64,000 nucleotides of DNA from Pyruvatibacter sp. (GCF_040219635.1 NZ_JAVJSC010000004.1:124001-188000), one strand, 5' to 3'. Shown: positions 25,747 through 34,670, numbered from the stretch's first letter. Numbers and translations are program-made. The notes: generated by a model not told the origin, from the sequence alone.

Positions 25747-27081
25747 TTAGAGGCGGCGGATGCTTGGCTCCGCACCTTGCGGGCCAAGCATGAGGTCAGT
25801 CAGTGCCCAGACGAGAGCATCGAGCCTGTCGGGCGACCCGGATTGAGCCGGTGTCGATGGGTCAAACTCACATAACTGGTCTTCGAGGCGGGCGAGCATT
25901 CCCACGTGATGCACACGGCCTTGTTCGTAGAGCGCCGCTACGGGTTCAGCGCGCACAGCTTTGCCGCGGGTGGCGCGGACGAGGCGAACGGGCAGGCTGT
26001 GGTCCACCTGGCGGATCACGGCCTCTACCATTTCACCACCCTGATTGGCTTCGGCAACAATGCGGTCTGCTTCAAACGTGTTGTAAGCGTCGGCAACGCG
26101 GCGCGCCCAGCGTGCGGGGCTGAGGGCTCCCATGGAGCGGTCTGCCAAAATGTAGGCCGCGCCATCATCACCACGCGCAGCAACCACGATGCCGCATTCA
26201 TCCGCATGCGGACTGGATGTGGCCGGCGGGTCCACAGCTACAACGACGCGGCGCAGGGACGGTGGTGTCGTGACGCGGGCCTTCTCAATTTGGTCGCGCT
26301 GCCACAAGGCGCGCGGGTTGTCTTCAAGCAGTTCTGCGTCCAGTTCCTGGCGGCCAAGGCGGGTGCCTTCATAGCGGCGCACGATGGCGGATAAAAAGCC
26401 CGGTGCGAGGTTGGCCGCATTGGCGCGTGTCGCCGCCCGGCTGACGCGGGTTGCGGGATCGTTGAGCATTCGTTTAAGCGCGCGCACCGGTCGCGGCGTC
26501 GTGGTGACCACCTGACGCGGCATCTCGCCCAGCCGCAACCCAAACTGCAGCATGTCCCAGGTCTCTTCCATGTGGCGCCATTTGGCGAACTCGTCGCCCC
26601 ACGCCGCGTGGGCCTGATGGCCTCGCAGGGCTTCGGGGTCTTCAGACGAAAACGCCAGCGCCTGTGCGCCAGACGGCCACTCGACCCGGCGTTTGGAGGC
26701 AATCCATTTTGGTCTGTCGGCAGGCGGCGCCACGGCGATGAGGCCGGAGGGGCCTTCCACCATCACATCGCGCACGTCTGCCAGGGTTTCGCCGATCAGT
26801 GCAATGCGGATGGGCTGGCGCGCCTGCGCCCGCACCCATTCTGCGCCGGCGCGGGTTTTGCCAGCACCGCGTCCGCCCAGCACCAGCCAGGTTGTCCAAT
26901 CGGTTTCAGTAGTGCTTTTAGCAGTCGGCGGGGGCAACTGGTCGTCGCGCGCCCAGACATTCCAGGCATAATAGAGCGCCTCAGCCTCCCTGGGCGTGAG
27001 GCTTTGAAAGAAGTGCGTCTGCTGTTCGGTCGTTGCCGAGGCGAGCCACCCGCTCAGCGATCGCTGCAACGATGCGGTCAT
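25747..27081 (-). CDS. GTA g2, large terminase subunit
   Basis: 444 residues. ATPase part: Walker A 'LGGRGAGKTRAGAEWVRAQA' and 'GHQAHAAWGDEFAKWRHMEE' (Walker B-type acidic pair). Nuclease part: 'VVVAVDPPATSSPHADECGI' (first metal-binding Asp), 'ADRIVAEANQGGEMVEAVIR' and 'DRLDALVWALTDLML' (last Asp). Packages DNA into heads, by random headful packaging in GTAs. The start at 27081 overlaps the small terminase gene by 101 bases; 'SLTPREAEALYYAWNVWARD' near the N-terminus matches GTA homologues, which supports the long form. Confidence 0.93.
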   Translation of the reverse strand: MTASLQRSLSGWLASATTEQQTHFFQSLTPREAEALYYAWNVWARDDQLPPPTAKSTTETDWTTWLVLGGRGAGKTRAGAEWVRAQARQPIRIALIGETLADVRDVMVEGPSGLIAVAPPADRPKWIASKRRVEWPSGAQALAFSSEDPEALRGHQAHAAWGDEFAKWRHMEETWDMLQFGLRLGEMPRQVVTTTPRPVRALKRMLNDPATRVSRAATRANAANLAPGFLSAIVRRYEGTRLGRQELDAELLEDNPRALWQRDQIEKARVTTPPSLRRVVVAVDPPATSSPHADECGIVVAARGDDGAAYILADRSMGALSPARWARRVADAYNTFEADRIVAEANQGGEMVEAVIRQVDHSLPVRLVRATRGKAVRAEPVAALYEQGRVHHVGMLARLEDQLCEFDPSTPAQSGSPDRLDALVWALTDLMLGPQGAEPSIRRL

Positions 27082-27505
27082 GGTCAGCAGCGGTTTCCTT
27101 TTTGGCGGGGTTGCGGTCGTCCAGCCGCGTGGCGAGCGCCATCAGCTTGTCGAGCACCTGCGCCAGCGCGCCCAGCACCTTGGCTTCGCGCTCGCGGTCA
27201 TCGTCAGTGCGGTCCGGGCTTTGGACGGCGCGTTCAAGTTCGTTGATGTGCTTGGCGAGTGCGCCACTGAGGCGCGACAGCATGGCAACCGACAAATCAT
27301 CCGACTTGGCCCCCGCCTCATACACTTCATGGCGCACCGGCAATCGGGGCCTGCGCGGTGGCCAGCCTTGCTGGCGCGCGCGCGTGTAAAGACGGTTTTG
27401 GGTGATGCCGAACAGGGCCGTGAGCTCAGCCACGCTGAGATCACTGTCCCGATAGGCATGTTCAATGCCGGGCCAGTCCGGGCCCGGCCTTTGGGCCGTT
27501 GTCAT
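26981..27505 (-). CDS. GTA g1, small terminase subunit
   Basis: 174 residues. N-terminal helix-turn-helix 'IEHAYRDSDLSVAELTALFG' then 'ITQNRLYTRARQQGWPPRRP', a DNA-binding head. It is followed by an oligomerisation helix region with 'LSRLSGALAKHINELERAVQ' and 'VLGALAQVLDKLMALATRLD'. The first gene of the GTA operon and the expected partner of g2. RcGTA g1 has reduced DNA binding specificity, which fits non-specific packaging. About 120 bases of AT-richer DNA precede it and hold the candidate operator at 27607. Confidence 0.82.
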   Translation of the reverse strand: MTTAQRPGPDWPGIEHAYRDSDLSVAELTALFGITQNRLYTRARQQGWPPRRPRLPVRHEVYEAGAKSDDLSVAMLSRLSGALAKHINELERAVQSPDRTDDDREREAKVLGALAQVLDKLMALATRLDDRNPAKKETAADHDRIVAAIAERVARLGNDRTADALLSKPHAQGG

Positions 27506-27606
27506 GATGAGTTGAAGGTCTCGGTAGTGGGTGGGGCGTGCTGCCCTGACCCAATTCTTGAGCGTGGATGTATCCTACCTAAAGAGCGGTTCGGTGTCCA
27601 GAACTA

Positions 27607-27624
27607 TTTTACGTATTACGAACA
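27607..27624 (-). promoter_or_regulatory. Candidate GTA regulatory site upstream of small terminase
   Basis: TTTTACGTATTACG (27607-27620), followed by AACA. It is identical over 14 bases to the site at 54544-54557 upstream of gafY and has the same orientation relative to the downstream genes. It is an imperfect palindrome around 27615 (CGTA-T-TACG core). It lies about 102 bases upstream of the g1 start. The stretch between it and g1 contains TAGGAT, a possible -10. Best guess: binding site for a GafY-like activator or for the XRE repressor at 54679. Confidence 0.6.
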
Positions 27625-27628
27625 TTTT

Positions 27629-28099
27629 CTATTCGTCGCCGTCTTCCCATATGGCCAGGTAGTCTTCCAGCTCGTCTTCGGGGATGCCTTTTTCGCTGAC
27701 GACTTTTCCCTGAACGGAGATTCCAGCAGCGTGAACGCTTTGCGGATCGCCTGAAACCAAAGGGTGCCAGCTTGCCAGCCCCCTGCCCTCGGCCAGACGG
27801 CGATAGGCGCAGGAGGTGGGCATCCACTTGATGGCGGCGACATTGCCGGGTGTGAGCTTGATGCAGGTTGGGACACGTTTTGTACGATTTGCGTAATCTG
27901 TGCATTGGCACAGCTGCTGGTCCAGCAGCTGGCAGACAACGTTGGTGGTTTCGATCTCGCCGGTGTCTTCGTCTTCCAGTTTGATGAGGCAGCAGCGGGC
28001 GCAGCCGTCGCACAGGCTTTCCCATTCGTCCGTGGTCATTTCGGACAGGGCCTTGTGCTCCCAGAACGGGCGGTGCGGCGTGGATGAACGGGCGTTCAT
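27629..28099 (-). CDS. ycgN: YcgN/UPF0260 family cysteine-cluster protein
   Basis: 156 residues of UPF0260. 'PFWEHKALSEMTTDEWESLC' leads to the cluster C30-x2-C33-x2-C36-C37 ('CDGCARCC'), with further Cys in 'VVCQLLDQQLCQCTDY', 'VPTCIKLT' and 'PTSCAYRRLAEGRGL'; this set is expected to bind a metal or Fe-S centre. 'WHPLVSGD' near the end is also family-typical. Molecular function is not established. Divergent from the penicillin-binding protein gene. Confidence 0.88.
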   Translation of the reverse strand: MNARSSTPHRPFWEHKALSEMTTDEWESLCDGCARCCLIKLEDEDTGEIETTNVVCQLLDQQLCQCTDYANRTKRVPTCIKLTPGNVAAIKWMPTSCAYRRLAEGRGLASWHPLVSGDPQSVHAAGISVQGKVVSEKGIPEDELEDYLAIWEDGDE

Positions 28100-28219
28100 G
28101 GGTTTACCTCAACTGGGCGATGTTCTTTGCCGGTGCGGGGATTCATTCTACGCTACTGGCGATGCTGCAGGCAGGGGTGTTGCCCGATCCGGGAACGGGC
28201 GCAAGGGCTTTTGGGGGCG

Positions 28220-30496
28220 ATGGGGATCAACGACCAAGACACGGGCAATCAGGACATGGGCGAATGGCCGCCTAATGACCGGCCGCCAGGAAACAGCGCT
28301 GCGCGGGACGCGGGCGGGCGACTGAGCACGGCTGCCGTGCGCCCGGACCCGACGCGCACGGCGGATGCACTGGCGGCGGATGCCAGGCGCAGCGGTCGGC
28401 TGGGTGGCGGGTTTCGCACCATGGTCATTTCGTCTGTCGCCACGCTGCTGGTCATCATGATGTTGCCGCTGGCCATGGGGCTGCCGGCCAAGTTTGACCC
28501 GTGGTCGATCTCCAGCATTGCCAACGGGGATGTGAATGTCACGTTTCTGGACAGCAATGGTGCGCATCTGGCGCATCGCGGCTACCGGCAGGAAGAGACC
28601 GTGCCGCTGGCGGAGATGCCGTCCTATCTGGTGGAGGCGGTTCTGGCGATGGAAGACCGCCGGTTCTACCGGCACTGGGGCGTGGATGTGCTGGGCATCT
28701 TGCGTGCCGCACGCGCCAACTTTGCGGCCAACCGCATTGTGGAAGGCGGCAGCACGATAACCCAGCAACTGGCCCGCAACCTTTATCTTGATCCGTCGCG
28801 CGACTTTGGCCGCAAGGCGCAGGAGGCGGCACTTGCGTTCTGGCTGGAGCAGCGCCTGAGCAAGGACCAGATACTGGAGCTGTATCTCAACCGGATTTAT
28901 CTGGGCGCGGGGGCGTATGGCGTTGAGGCGGCGTCGCGGGTTTATTTTTCAAAAAGTGTGCGTGATCTGACGTTGTCCGAGGCAGCGCTGATTGCCGGAC
29001 TGCCCAAAGCCCCTGCGCAACTTTCGCCGGTGAACGACCTTGATCTGGCACTGGAACGGGCGGCACTTGTGCTCGACAAGCTGGAGGATACGGGTGTGTT
29101 GCCGCTGGCCGACATAGAACTGGCCCGTGCCACACCCGCCGTGATTGCCCGCCAGGAGCGCGCACAGGACATGCGGGCGGCATATTTTGTCGATTGGGTG
29201 TTCTCGCGGTTGCCCATGTGGATTGAAGGTCCGCCGCGCGAGCTTGTGGTGGAAACGACCATCGATCCTGACCTGCAGCGCATGGGTGAGGAGGCGTTGA
29301 ACACAACGCTCGATGACTTGCCGCGCGGGGCGCAGATAGATCAGGGCGCGCTGGTGGCGCTTGATCATACCGGTGCCGTCAAGGCCATGGTCGGCGGGCG
29401 TGACTATCTGGAGAGCCAGTTCAATCGGGCAACCCAGGCCGTGCGCCAGCCCGGATCCGCGTTCAAGCCACTGGTGTATATGGCAGCCCTGCAGAATGGC
29501 TACACGCCCTATTCCGGTGTGGTGGACCGGCCGATCACGATTGATGGCTGGCGGCCACTCAACGCCAACCTTCAATACAGCGGCTGGATGCAGATGCGCA
29601 ATGCAGTGGCGTGGTCGGTGAACACCATCGCGGTGCGGGTCGCCGACAAGGTGGGGTTCGAGACCGTGGCGGATTTTGCCCGTGCATCCGGCATCACAAC
29701 GCCCATGCCTGCGCACCCTTCACTGGCGCTGGGAGCCATGGGCACGAAGCTGTTTGAACTGACGGGTGCGTATGTGCCCTATGCAAACGGCGGCTATGCA
29801 GCGCAGGCGTTCGGCATTGCGCGCATCCGCACGGTGGACGGAAAAATACTTTATGAACGCGCGCGCAAAGTCATTGGTGCCATGCCGCCGCCCTACCGTG
29901 AAGACAACAACGGGCGCGAGCGTGTGGCAGAGGGTGACGCGGCCAAGCCCGTGCCGCTGTATGAGAAGCTGACAACCACAGCAGACGCACGCACCATGAC
30001 GGCAATGCTGAAGCGGGTGATTACTATCGGTACCGGCAGAAAGGCAACGCTGGGTGCGCGTGAGGCGGCCGGCAAGACCGGCACCACCAACGACAATCGT
30101 GATGCCTTGTTTGTGGGATACACGGCTGATCTGGTAGCGGGCGTGTGGCTGGGCAACGACAACAATGCCGAGATGGGTCGCGTCTATGGCGGTACGCTGC
30201 CTGCTCAGATTTGGGCCTCCTTCATGACCAACGCGCATGAGGACAAGCCGTTGCGCAGCATCTACAAGCGCTATTGGGTCATGCCGCACCCATCGCAACA
30301 GGAGAATGAATCCGAGGAAGCCGAGGTGCCTGTTGTCGAAGCAGGGCCAGCCGGTGCGGCGTTGCGGATCTATCTCAACCGGCTTGCATCGGCGCTGTCA
30401 TCTGCGGCGCCCCTGGCACCGACGGCGGCAGAGGTTGCAACAACCAGCCGGTCGCGCGGCATGGATCGCAGCGTGTTCAGAAGCCGCAATGACTGA
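28220..30496 (+). CDS. Class A penicillin-binding protein (PBP1A-type transglycosylase/transpeptidase)
   Basis: 758 residues from ATG 28220 (MGINDQDTG) with GGGGG before it; the frame is open 31 codons further up. One membrane anchor at about residues 70-90. Glycosyltransferase family 51: Glu145 in 'MEDRRFYRHWGVD', 'GGSTITQQLARN', 'KAQEAALAFWLEQRLSKDQI', 'LYLNRIYLG'. Transpeptidase: active Ser413 in 'GSAFKPLVYM', SVN in 'AVAWSVNTIAVR', Lys619 in 'GKTGTTNDNRDALFVG'. Builds and cross-links peptidoglycan at the inner membrane. Full set of catalytic residues, so expected active. C-terminal 60 residues are low-complexity. Confidence 0.92.
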   Translation: MGINDQDTGNQDMGEWPPNDRPPGNSAARDAGGRLSTAAVRPDPTRTADALAADARRSGRLGGGFRTMVISSVATLLVIMMLPLAMGLPAKFDPWSISSIANGDVNVTFLDSNGAHLAHRGYRQEETVPLAEMPSYLVEAVLAMEDRRFYRHWGVDVLGILRAARANFAANRIVEGGSTITQQLARNLYLDPSRDFGRKAQEAALAFWLEQRLSKDQILELYLNRIYLGAGAYGVEAASRVYFSKSVRDLTLSEAALIAGLPKAPAQLSPVNDLDLALERAALVLDKLEDTGVLPLADIELARATPAVIARQERAQDMRAAYFVDWVFSRLPMWIEGPPRELVVETTIDPDLQRMGEEALNTTLDDLPRGAQIDQGALVALDHTGAVKAMVGGRDYLESQFNRATQAVRQPGSAFKPLVYMAALQNGYTPYSGVVDRPITIDGWRPLNANLQYSGWMQMRNAVAWSVNTIAVRVADKVGFETVADFARASGITTPMPAHPSLALGAMGTKLFELTGAYVPYANGGYAAQAFGIARIRTVDGKILYERARKVIGAMPPPYREDNNGRERVAEGDAAKPVPLYEKLTTTADARTMTAMLKRVITIGTGRKATLGAREAAGKTGTTNDNRDALFVGYTADLVAGVWLGNDNNAEMGRVYGGTLPAQIWASFMTNAHEDKPLRSIYKRYWVMPHPSQQENESEEAEVPVVEAGPAGAALRIYLNRLASALSSAAPLAPTAAEVATTSRSRGMDRSVFRSRND

Positions 30497-30596
30497 GTTA
30501 ACCGTGGCACAATGCAGCGCTGGCCAGTAGCGCGCCTGGCATGCATAAATCTGGTCATCCGCCGTCCATGCCTTACGCTCGCAGGGTCACACCACC

Positions 30597-31370
30597 ATGT
30601 TTCGCGTTCCCACAGTGCTGAAGCTTCTTGGCGTCCTCGTGTTCGCAGTCGTCGTGGGTGCGGGCTCGGCATGGTGGAGCATTCTGGGCGTAATGGAGAC
30701 GACCGGCATCAGGAACGGAGCCTGGTACACCTCCACCGCCATCGGCTCAGAGGCGTCGGGCCCCTATATGCGCGCGCAAATTGCGCTGACGGGGCTGCTT
30801 GCCCTTAACAAGTCCGAGGCCATTTATTTCAACGCCTCCGAAGACGACGAGGGCCGTGCTCTGTCCGGTGCCTGTGACTACGAGGTGACGGGGCGCAACT
30901 TCGCCGCGCGCTGGTGGAGCATTACCGCCTATGGCAGCGACAGTTTCCTGATGCGCAACGCGGCGGAAAAATATTCCTACAACGTGGCGTCTTTAGGCAT
31001 TCGTTTCGCGCCGATCTCGAAATGGCGCATCAACGTGTCGGCCACGGAGCAGGAGCGCAACTGGTTGCCGGTGACGCGCGATGACTTCTTTTCGCTGACC
31101 CTGCGGCTGTATAATCCGTCACCGCAGATTGTGACTGACCCTGCGGGGGTGAGCCTGCCGGAGATCAGACGTGTTGCGTGCAAAGCGGATGCAGCGACCA
31201 TCATGCAGGGCACGGAGTCTCCGGCTCCTCCGGATGCAGGGTCACAACAAGAACCGGGGCAAGAACCGAAAGCAGAACCGGATACGGGGCCGGACGCTGT
31301 TGCCCCCGCCCCGACCGATGCCGCGACTGACGTTGACGCAAAAGACACACAAAACGGGGCCGCGCCATGA
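30597..31370 (+). CDS. DUF1214 domain membrane-anchored protein
   Basis: 257 residues. N-terminal membrane anchor 'LKLLGVLVFAVVVGAGSAWW', then DUF1214 with 'CDYEVTGRNFAARWWSITAY', 'SDSFLMRNAAEKYSYN' and 'FSLTLRLYNPSPQIV' ('LRLYxP' is the family mark). The last 60 residues are Pro/Glu/Asp-rich and low complexity. Normally joined with or next to DUF1254, which follows with an ATGA overlap. The pair is common in Rhizobiales; its function is unknown. Confidence 0.85.
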   Translation: MFRVPTVLKLLGVLVFAVVVGAGSAWWSILGVMETTGIRNGAWYTSTAIGSEASGPYMRAQIALTGLLALNKSEAIYFNASEDDEGRALSGACDYEVTGRNFAARWWSITAYGSDSFLMRNAAEKYSYNVASLGIRFAPISKWRINVSATEQERNWLPVTRDDFFSLTLRLYNPSPQIVTDPAGVSLPEIRRVACKADAATIMQGTESPAPPDAGSQQEPGQEPKAEPDTGPDAVAPAPTDAATDVDAKDTQNGAAP

Positions 31371-31900
31371 GAACCTGGCCGCTTTGGCTTGCCGCAGCGT
31401 TTATCTGTGCCATCATTGTGCATATCGTCACGGTACTGATGGTTCCGCCCACCATCATGTCGCTTGCAATGATGCGCATGGCGGATGCAGGTGCGCAAAC
31501 CCGCGTCCTGCATACACCGCCGCCGGACGCATCGGCCCGCACGGTCGTGCGCCCAAGCCCTGATCTTGCCTATTCCATCTGCCTGTTCGACATGAGCGAA
31601 GGGCCATTGCTGGTGCGCGCACAGGTGCCCGAAACCTATTGGTCTGTGTCGGCGTTTGCGCACAACACCGACAATTTTTTTGTGGTCAACGACCAGCAGG
31701 TGCCCGGCGATACATTTGAGCTGCTTATCCGCCGCGAAGACGACGAGGTGAGTAGCCATAGTGGCGTGCCGGTGTCGTTTGCGCCCAGCAACAGGGGTAT
31801 TGTGCTGATACGGATGCTGGTGACGGACCGCGACAGCTATCTGGCACTGGACCCGATCCGTCGTACTGCCACCTGCGAGACACTTGAGCTGGACGGCTAA
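31367..31900 (+). CDS. DUF1254 domain membrane-anchored protein
   Basis: 177 residues. N-terminal membrane helix 'LWLAAAFICAIIVHIVTVLM' and a soluble DUF1254 domain with 'PSPDLAYSICLFDMSEGPLL', 'AQVPETYWSVSAFAHNTDNF' and 'SNRGIVLIRMLVTDRDSYLA'. Shares the ATGA junction with the DUF1214 gene, so the two products are probably partners. No catalytic residues recognised. Confidence 0.83.
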   Translation: MRTWPLWLAAAFICAIIVHIVTVLMVPPTIMSLAMMRMADAGAQTRVLHTPPPDASARTVVRPSPDLAYSICLFDMSEGPLLVRAQVPETYWSVSAFAHNTDNFFVVNDQQVPGDTFELLIRREDDEVSSHSGVPVSFAPSNRGIVLIRMLVTDRDSYLALDPIRRTATCETLELDG

Positions 31901-32030
31901 GCGCGACAGCTAACCCGACATCGCCGGGTGGCAGCACGCCTTCACCATGCTAGATTTCACTGCAGACCATTCGCTTTGCAGGCCGGGAACACGTCTGGCC
32001 GGATACATTGCTGCACATGAGGAATACCGC

Positions 32031-33080
32031 ATGGGACGGATTGGACTGATCGGCACAGGGCTTGTTGCCATAGCCCTGCTTGCCGCAGGGATCTGGCTTG
32101 CGAGCCCGCAGGAGACTGTGTCCGACGACGGGATGCAGCGCATCACCTTTGCCACAGACTGGAAGGCGCAGGCGGAGCACGGGGGCTTCTATCAGGCGTT
32201 GGCCAACGGGTTTTATACCAAGCGCGGCCTTGAAGTGGCCATTCTTCCCGGCGGCCCCGGTGTGAACGTACCGCAACTCATGGCTGGCGGTGCTGTGGAT
32301 TTTGGCATGGGCTCCAACAGTTTCATTCCGCTGCGTATGGTGGAAGCAGGCGTGCCAGCGCGCGCGGTGATGGCTGTTTTTCAAAAAGACCCGCAGGTGC
32401 TGATTACGCATCCGCGCGATGATGTGTCGTCACTTGCCGACATGAAAGACAAGCCGATCATGATTGCGGATGCCACGATTACCGCATTCTGGGTGTGGCT
32501 GAAGGCAAAGTACGACTTCAGCGACCGGCAGATCCGCAAATACACATATAATCTGGCACCGTTTCTGGTGGACCCGCAGGCCATTCAGCAGGGCTATGTG
32601 ACGTCAGAGCCGTATCTGATCGAAAAGGAACTTGGCGTTGCACCGCAGGTTTATCTGCTGGCTGACAATGGGTACCCCGGTTACGCCACCATGGTGATGG
32701 CACCCAATGCGTGGATAGAGGAAAGCCCGGAGGTTATTCAGGCGTTTGTGGATGGCACTATCGAGGGCTGGTACGACTATTTGTATGGCGACCCGGCCCC
32801 GGCGAATGCGCTCATTCTGGCGGACAACCCGGAGATGACTGCCGACGTGTTGGCGCAGGCACGCGACAAGATGTTGAGCTACCAACTTGCGGCAGGGGGC
32901 GACGCCAAGACGCTGGGCATTGGGGCGATGACCGAAGACCGCTGGCGGGAGTTTTTTGAGGTGATGTCGGCCAACGGCATTTACCCGGCGGATCTGGACT
33001 GGCGGGCAGCGTTCACCAGCGAGTTCGTCAATCGCGGGCCGATGTCTGTTCCCGGCACATCGCGTCCGATGGGGAACTGA
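32031..33080 (+). CDS. ABC transporter substrate-binding protein, NMT1/THI5-like
   Basis: 349 residues from ATG 32031 (MGRIGLIG) with GAGGA ten bases before; the frame is open 28 codons upstream. N-terminal signal/anchor 'LVAIALLAAGIWLAS'. NMT1-type fold: 'FATDWKAQAEHGGFYQALAN', 'GFYTKRGLEVAILPGGPGVN', 'VDFGMGSNSFIPLRMVEAGV', 'VMAVFQKDPQVLITHP', 'GYVTSEPYLIEKELG'. Substrates in this family include thiamine precursors, riboflavin, taurine and nitrate; 'WKAQAEHGGFYQA' resembles ThiY-type pyrimidine binders. No THI-box seen upstream, so the ligand is open. Confidence 0.86.
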   Translation: MGRIGLIGTGLVAIALLAAGIWLASPQETVSDDGMQRITFATDWKAQAEHGGFYQALANGFYTKRGLEVAILPGGPGVNVPQLMAGGAVDFGMGSNSFIPLRMVEAGVPARAVMAVFQKDPQVLITHPRDDVSSLADMKDKPIMIADATITAFWVWLKAKYDFSDRQIRKYTYNLAPFLVDPQAIQQGYVTSEPYLIEKELGVAPQVYLLADNGYPGYATMVMAPNAWIEESPEVIQAFVDGTIEGWYDYLYGDPAPANALILADNPEMTADVLAQARDKMLSYQLAAGGDAKTLGIGAMTEDRWREFFEVMSANGIYPADLDWRAAFTSEFVNRGPMSVPGTSRPMGN

Positions 33081-33088
33081 CACACCCC

Positions 33089-33856
33089 GTGGCTGCTCCG
33101 TTTCTTACCCTCGACAGTGTTGAACGCCGCTTTGCTGACGGCACGCAGGCGCTTGCCAACATCAACGCACATATTACCGAGGGCAGCTTTGTGTCGCTTG
33201 TCGGCCCGTCGGGCTGCGGCAAGAGCACGCTGCTGCGGCTGATCGCGGGGCTTGATAGACCCGACGGCGGGGCCATCACATGGACGGATGGGCAGCCTGA
33301 TCTGTTTGGCTATGTATTTCAGGATGCCACGCTGATGCCGTGGGCCACTGTGTTTGACAATGTGTGGCTGCCGCACAAACTGCGGGGTGTCTCGCGGGAA
33401 GATGCCGCCCCGGACGTTGAGCAGGCGCTGGCGCTGGTGGGGCTGGCTGACCGGGCGGGCGCGTTTCCCCGCGCGCTGTCGGGCGGTATGCGGATGCGTG
33501 TTTCCATTGCGCGGGCACTGTCGCTGCGTCCGCGTGTGCTGTTGATGGACGAGCCGTTTGCCGCGCTGGACGAAATTACCCGCGAGCGATTGAACGATGA
33601 TCTCAATCGTCTGTGGGCGGAACATAAATGGACGGTCATTTATGTGACGCACAGCGTGTATGAAGCGACGTATCTTTCGACCCGCGTTTTGGTGATGCCG
33701 GGCAAGGCCGGGCCATTTGTTGCAGATACCCACATTGAGGCTGCGCCGAAGCGCGGCGACACATGGCGGGCGGACGCGCGCTTTGCAGCTATTGCTGCGG
33801 ATACAACGCGGCAGCTGCGCGCCGCAAGTGGCCAGCCACAAGGAGCAACGCCATGA
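33089..33856 (+). CDS. ABC transporter ATP-binding protein
   Basis: 255 residues, GTG start 9 bases after the binding-protein stop. Walker A 39-47 'GPSGCGKST', Q-loop 'GYVFQDATLMPW', signature 'ALSGGMRMRVSIARAL', Walker B 'RVLLMDEPFAALDE', H-loop 'VIYVTHSVYEA'. The 'FQDxxLMPW' Q-loop and the family resemble SsuB/TauB/ThiZ-type importers. Part of a three-gene transporter operon. Confidence 0.92.
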   Translation: MAAPFLTLDSVERRFADGTQALANINAHITEGSFVSLVGPSGCGKSTLLRLIAGLDRPDGGAITWTDGQPDLFGYVFQDATLMPWATVFDNVWLPHKLRGVSREDAAPDVEQALALVGLADRAGAFPRALSGGMRMRVSIARALSLRPRVLLMDEPFAALDEITRERLNDDLNRLWAEHKWTVIYVTHSVYEATYLSTRVLVMPGKAGPFVADTHIEAAPKRGDTWRADARFAAIAADTTRQLRAASGQPQGATP

Positions 33857-34653
33857 CTGCGGATGGGCCGGTGTTGCGCTGGGCGGTGCCGCTTGCCTTT
33901 GGGGTGGCGTTCTTATGTGCATGGGAAATGCTGGTCGCGTTTCTGGAAGTGCCCAAGTTCGTGTTGCCGGGCCCGTTCGCCATTGGGGCGGCGCTGGTGG
34001 ATGGGTTTGGCTCGCTGATGGGTTCGCTGTGGGTGACGCTGCGCATCACGCTGATTGCGTTTGTCATTGCGCTGGTGGTGGGCACAGGCTTTGCCGTTGC
34101 GTTTACCGAAAGCCGGTTGGTGGCCCGCGCGCTTTACCCTTACGCGGTGGCTTTGCAGGTCACGCCGATTGTCGCCATCGCGCCGCTTATTCTCATTTGG
34201 GTCGGGCTTGATAATGCGGAAGTGGCCGTCACCATTCTGGCGGTTATCGCGGCATTTTTCCCGGTGCTTGCCAACATGACCGCAGGGCTGCGGGCCGCTG
34301 ACCGCAATCTGCTGGATCTGTTCCGGCTGTATGGCGCCAGCCGCTGGCAGATCATCTGGGGCGTGCGGCTGCCAAGCGCCCTGCCCTATTTGCTGTCGGC
34401 GATGAAGATTTCGGCCGGGCTGGCGCTGATCGGCACTGTTGTGGCCGAGTTTGTGGCGGGGTCTGGCACTTCCACGGGACTGGCCTGGCGCATTCTGGAG
34501 GCGGGCAACCGGCTACAGATCGACCGGATGTTTGCCGCTCTGGTTTTGCTGTCAGGGCTGGGCATTACGCTGTTTTTTGCGCTGTCGGCGCTTGAAAACC
34601 TGCTGCTGCGCAACTGGCATGACAGTGCCCAAAAGGACCGTACGGCACTCTAA
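33853..34653 (+). CDS. ABC transporter permease
   Basis: 267 residues from ATG 33853, overlapping the ATPase stop (ATGA). About six hydrophobic segments and the EAA-type coupling loop 'RLYGASRWQIIWGVRLPSAL' with 'PYLLSAMKISAGLALIGTVV'. 'VPKFVLPGPFAIGAALVDGF' near the start is typical for SsuC/ThiX-type permeases. Forms the inner-membrane channel for the NMT1-like importer. Confidence 0.9.
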   Translation: MTADGPVLRWAVPLAFGVAFLCAWEMLVAFLEVPKFVLPGPFAIGAALVDGFGSLMGSLWVTLRITLIAFVIALVVGTGFAVAFTESRLVARALYPYAVALQVTPIVAIAPLILIWVGLDNAEVAVTILAVIAAFFPVLANMTAGLRAADRNLLDLFRLYGASRWQIIWGVRLPSALPYLLSAMKISAGLALIGTVVAEFVAGSGTSTGLAWRILEAGNRLQIDRMFAALVLLSGLGITLFFALSALENLLLRNWHDSAQKDRTAL

Positions 34654-34655
34654 TA

Positions 34656-34670
34656 CACACAAATTGTGTG
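34656..34670. promoter_or_regulatory. Perfect 15-bp palindrome upstream of the sulfite reductase operon
   Basis: CACACAA-A-TTGTGTG: 7-bp arms around a central A, starting 3 bases after the permease stop and about 100 bases before the DUF2849 start. A CATATATT stretch that could be a -10 follows within 10 bases. It looks like a transcription-factor operator (arm and centre suit a dimeric HTH protein) rather than a terminator, since no T-run follows. The regulator is unknown; sulfur-responsive control is a guess from position. Confidence 0.45.

Noticed and set aside
9493..27505. Ordinary temperate prophage
   Set aside because: No integrase, attachment repeats, replication or lysogeny genes, and gene order follows RcGTA (g1-g15 including g3.5, g10.1, the TIM-barrel tail-tip protein and the GTA holin). 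I therefore call it a GTA, with phage-like additions noted.
28148..28768. 206-codon minus-strand frame under the penicillin-binding protein
   Set aside because: Antisense to the start of a gene with a complete set of catalytic motifs; His/Arg/Gln-rich text without domain pattern.
34656..34670. Transcription terminator of the ABC transporter operon
   Set aside because: The arms are only 7 bp with a one-base centre, which cannot form an RNA hairpin of normal shape, and no T-run follows.
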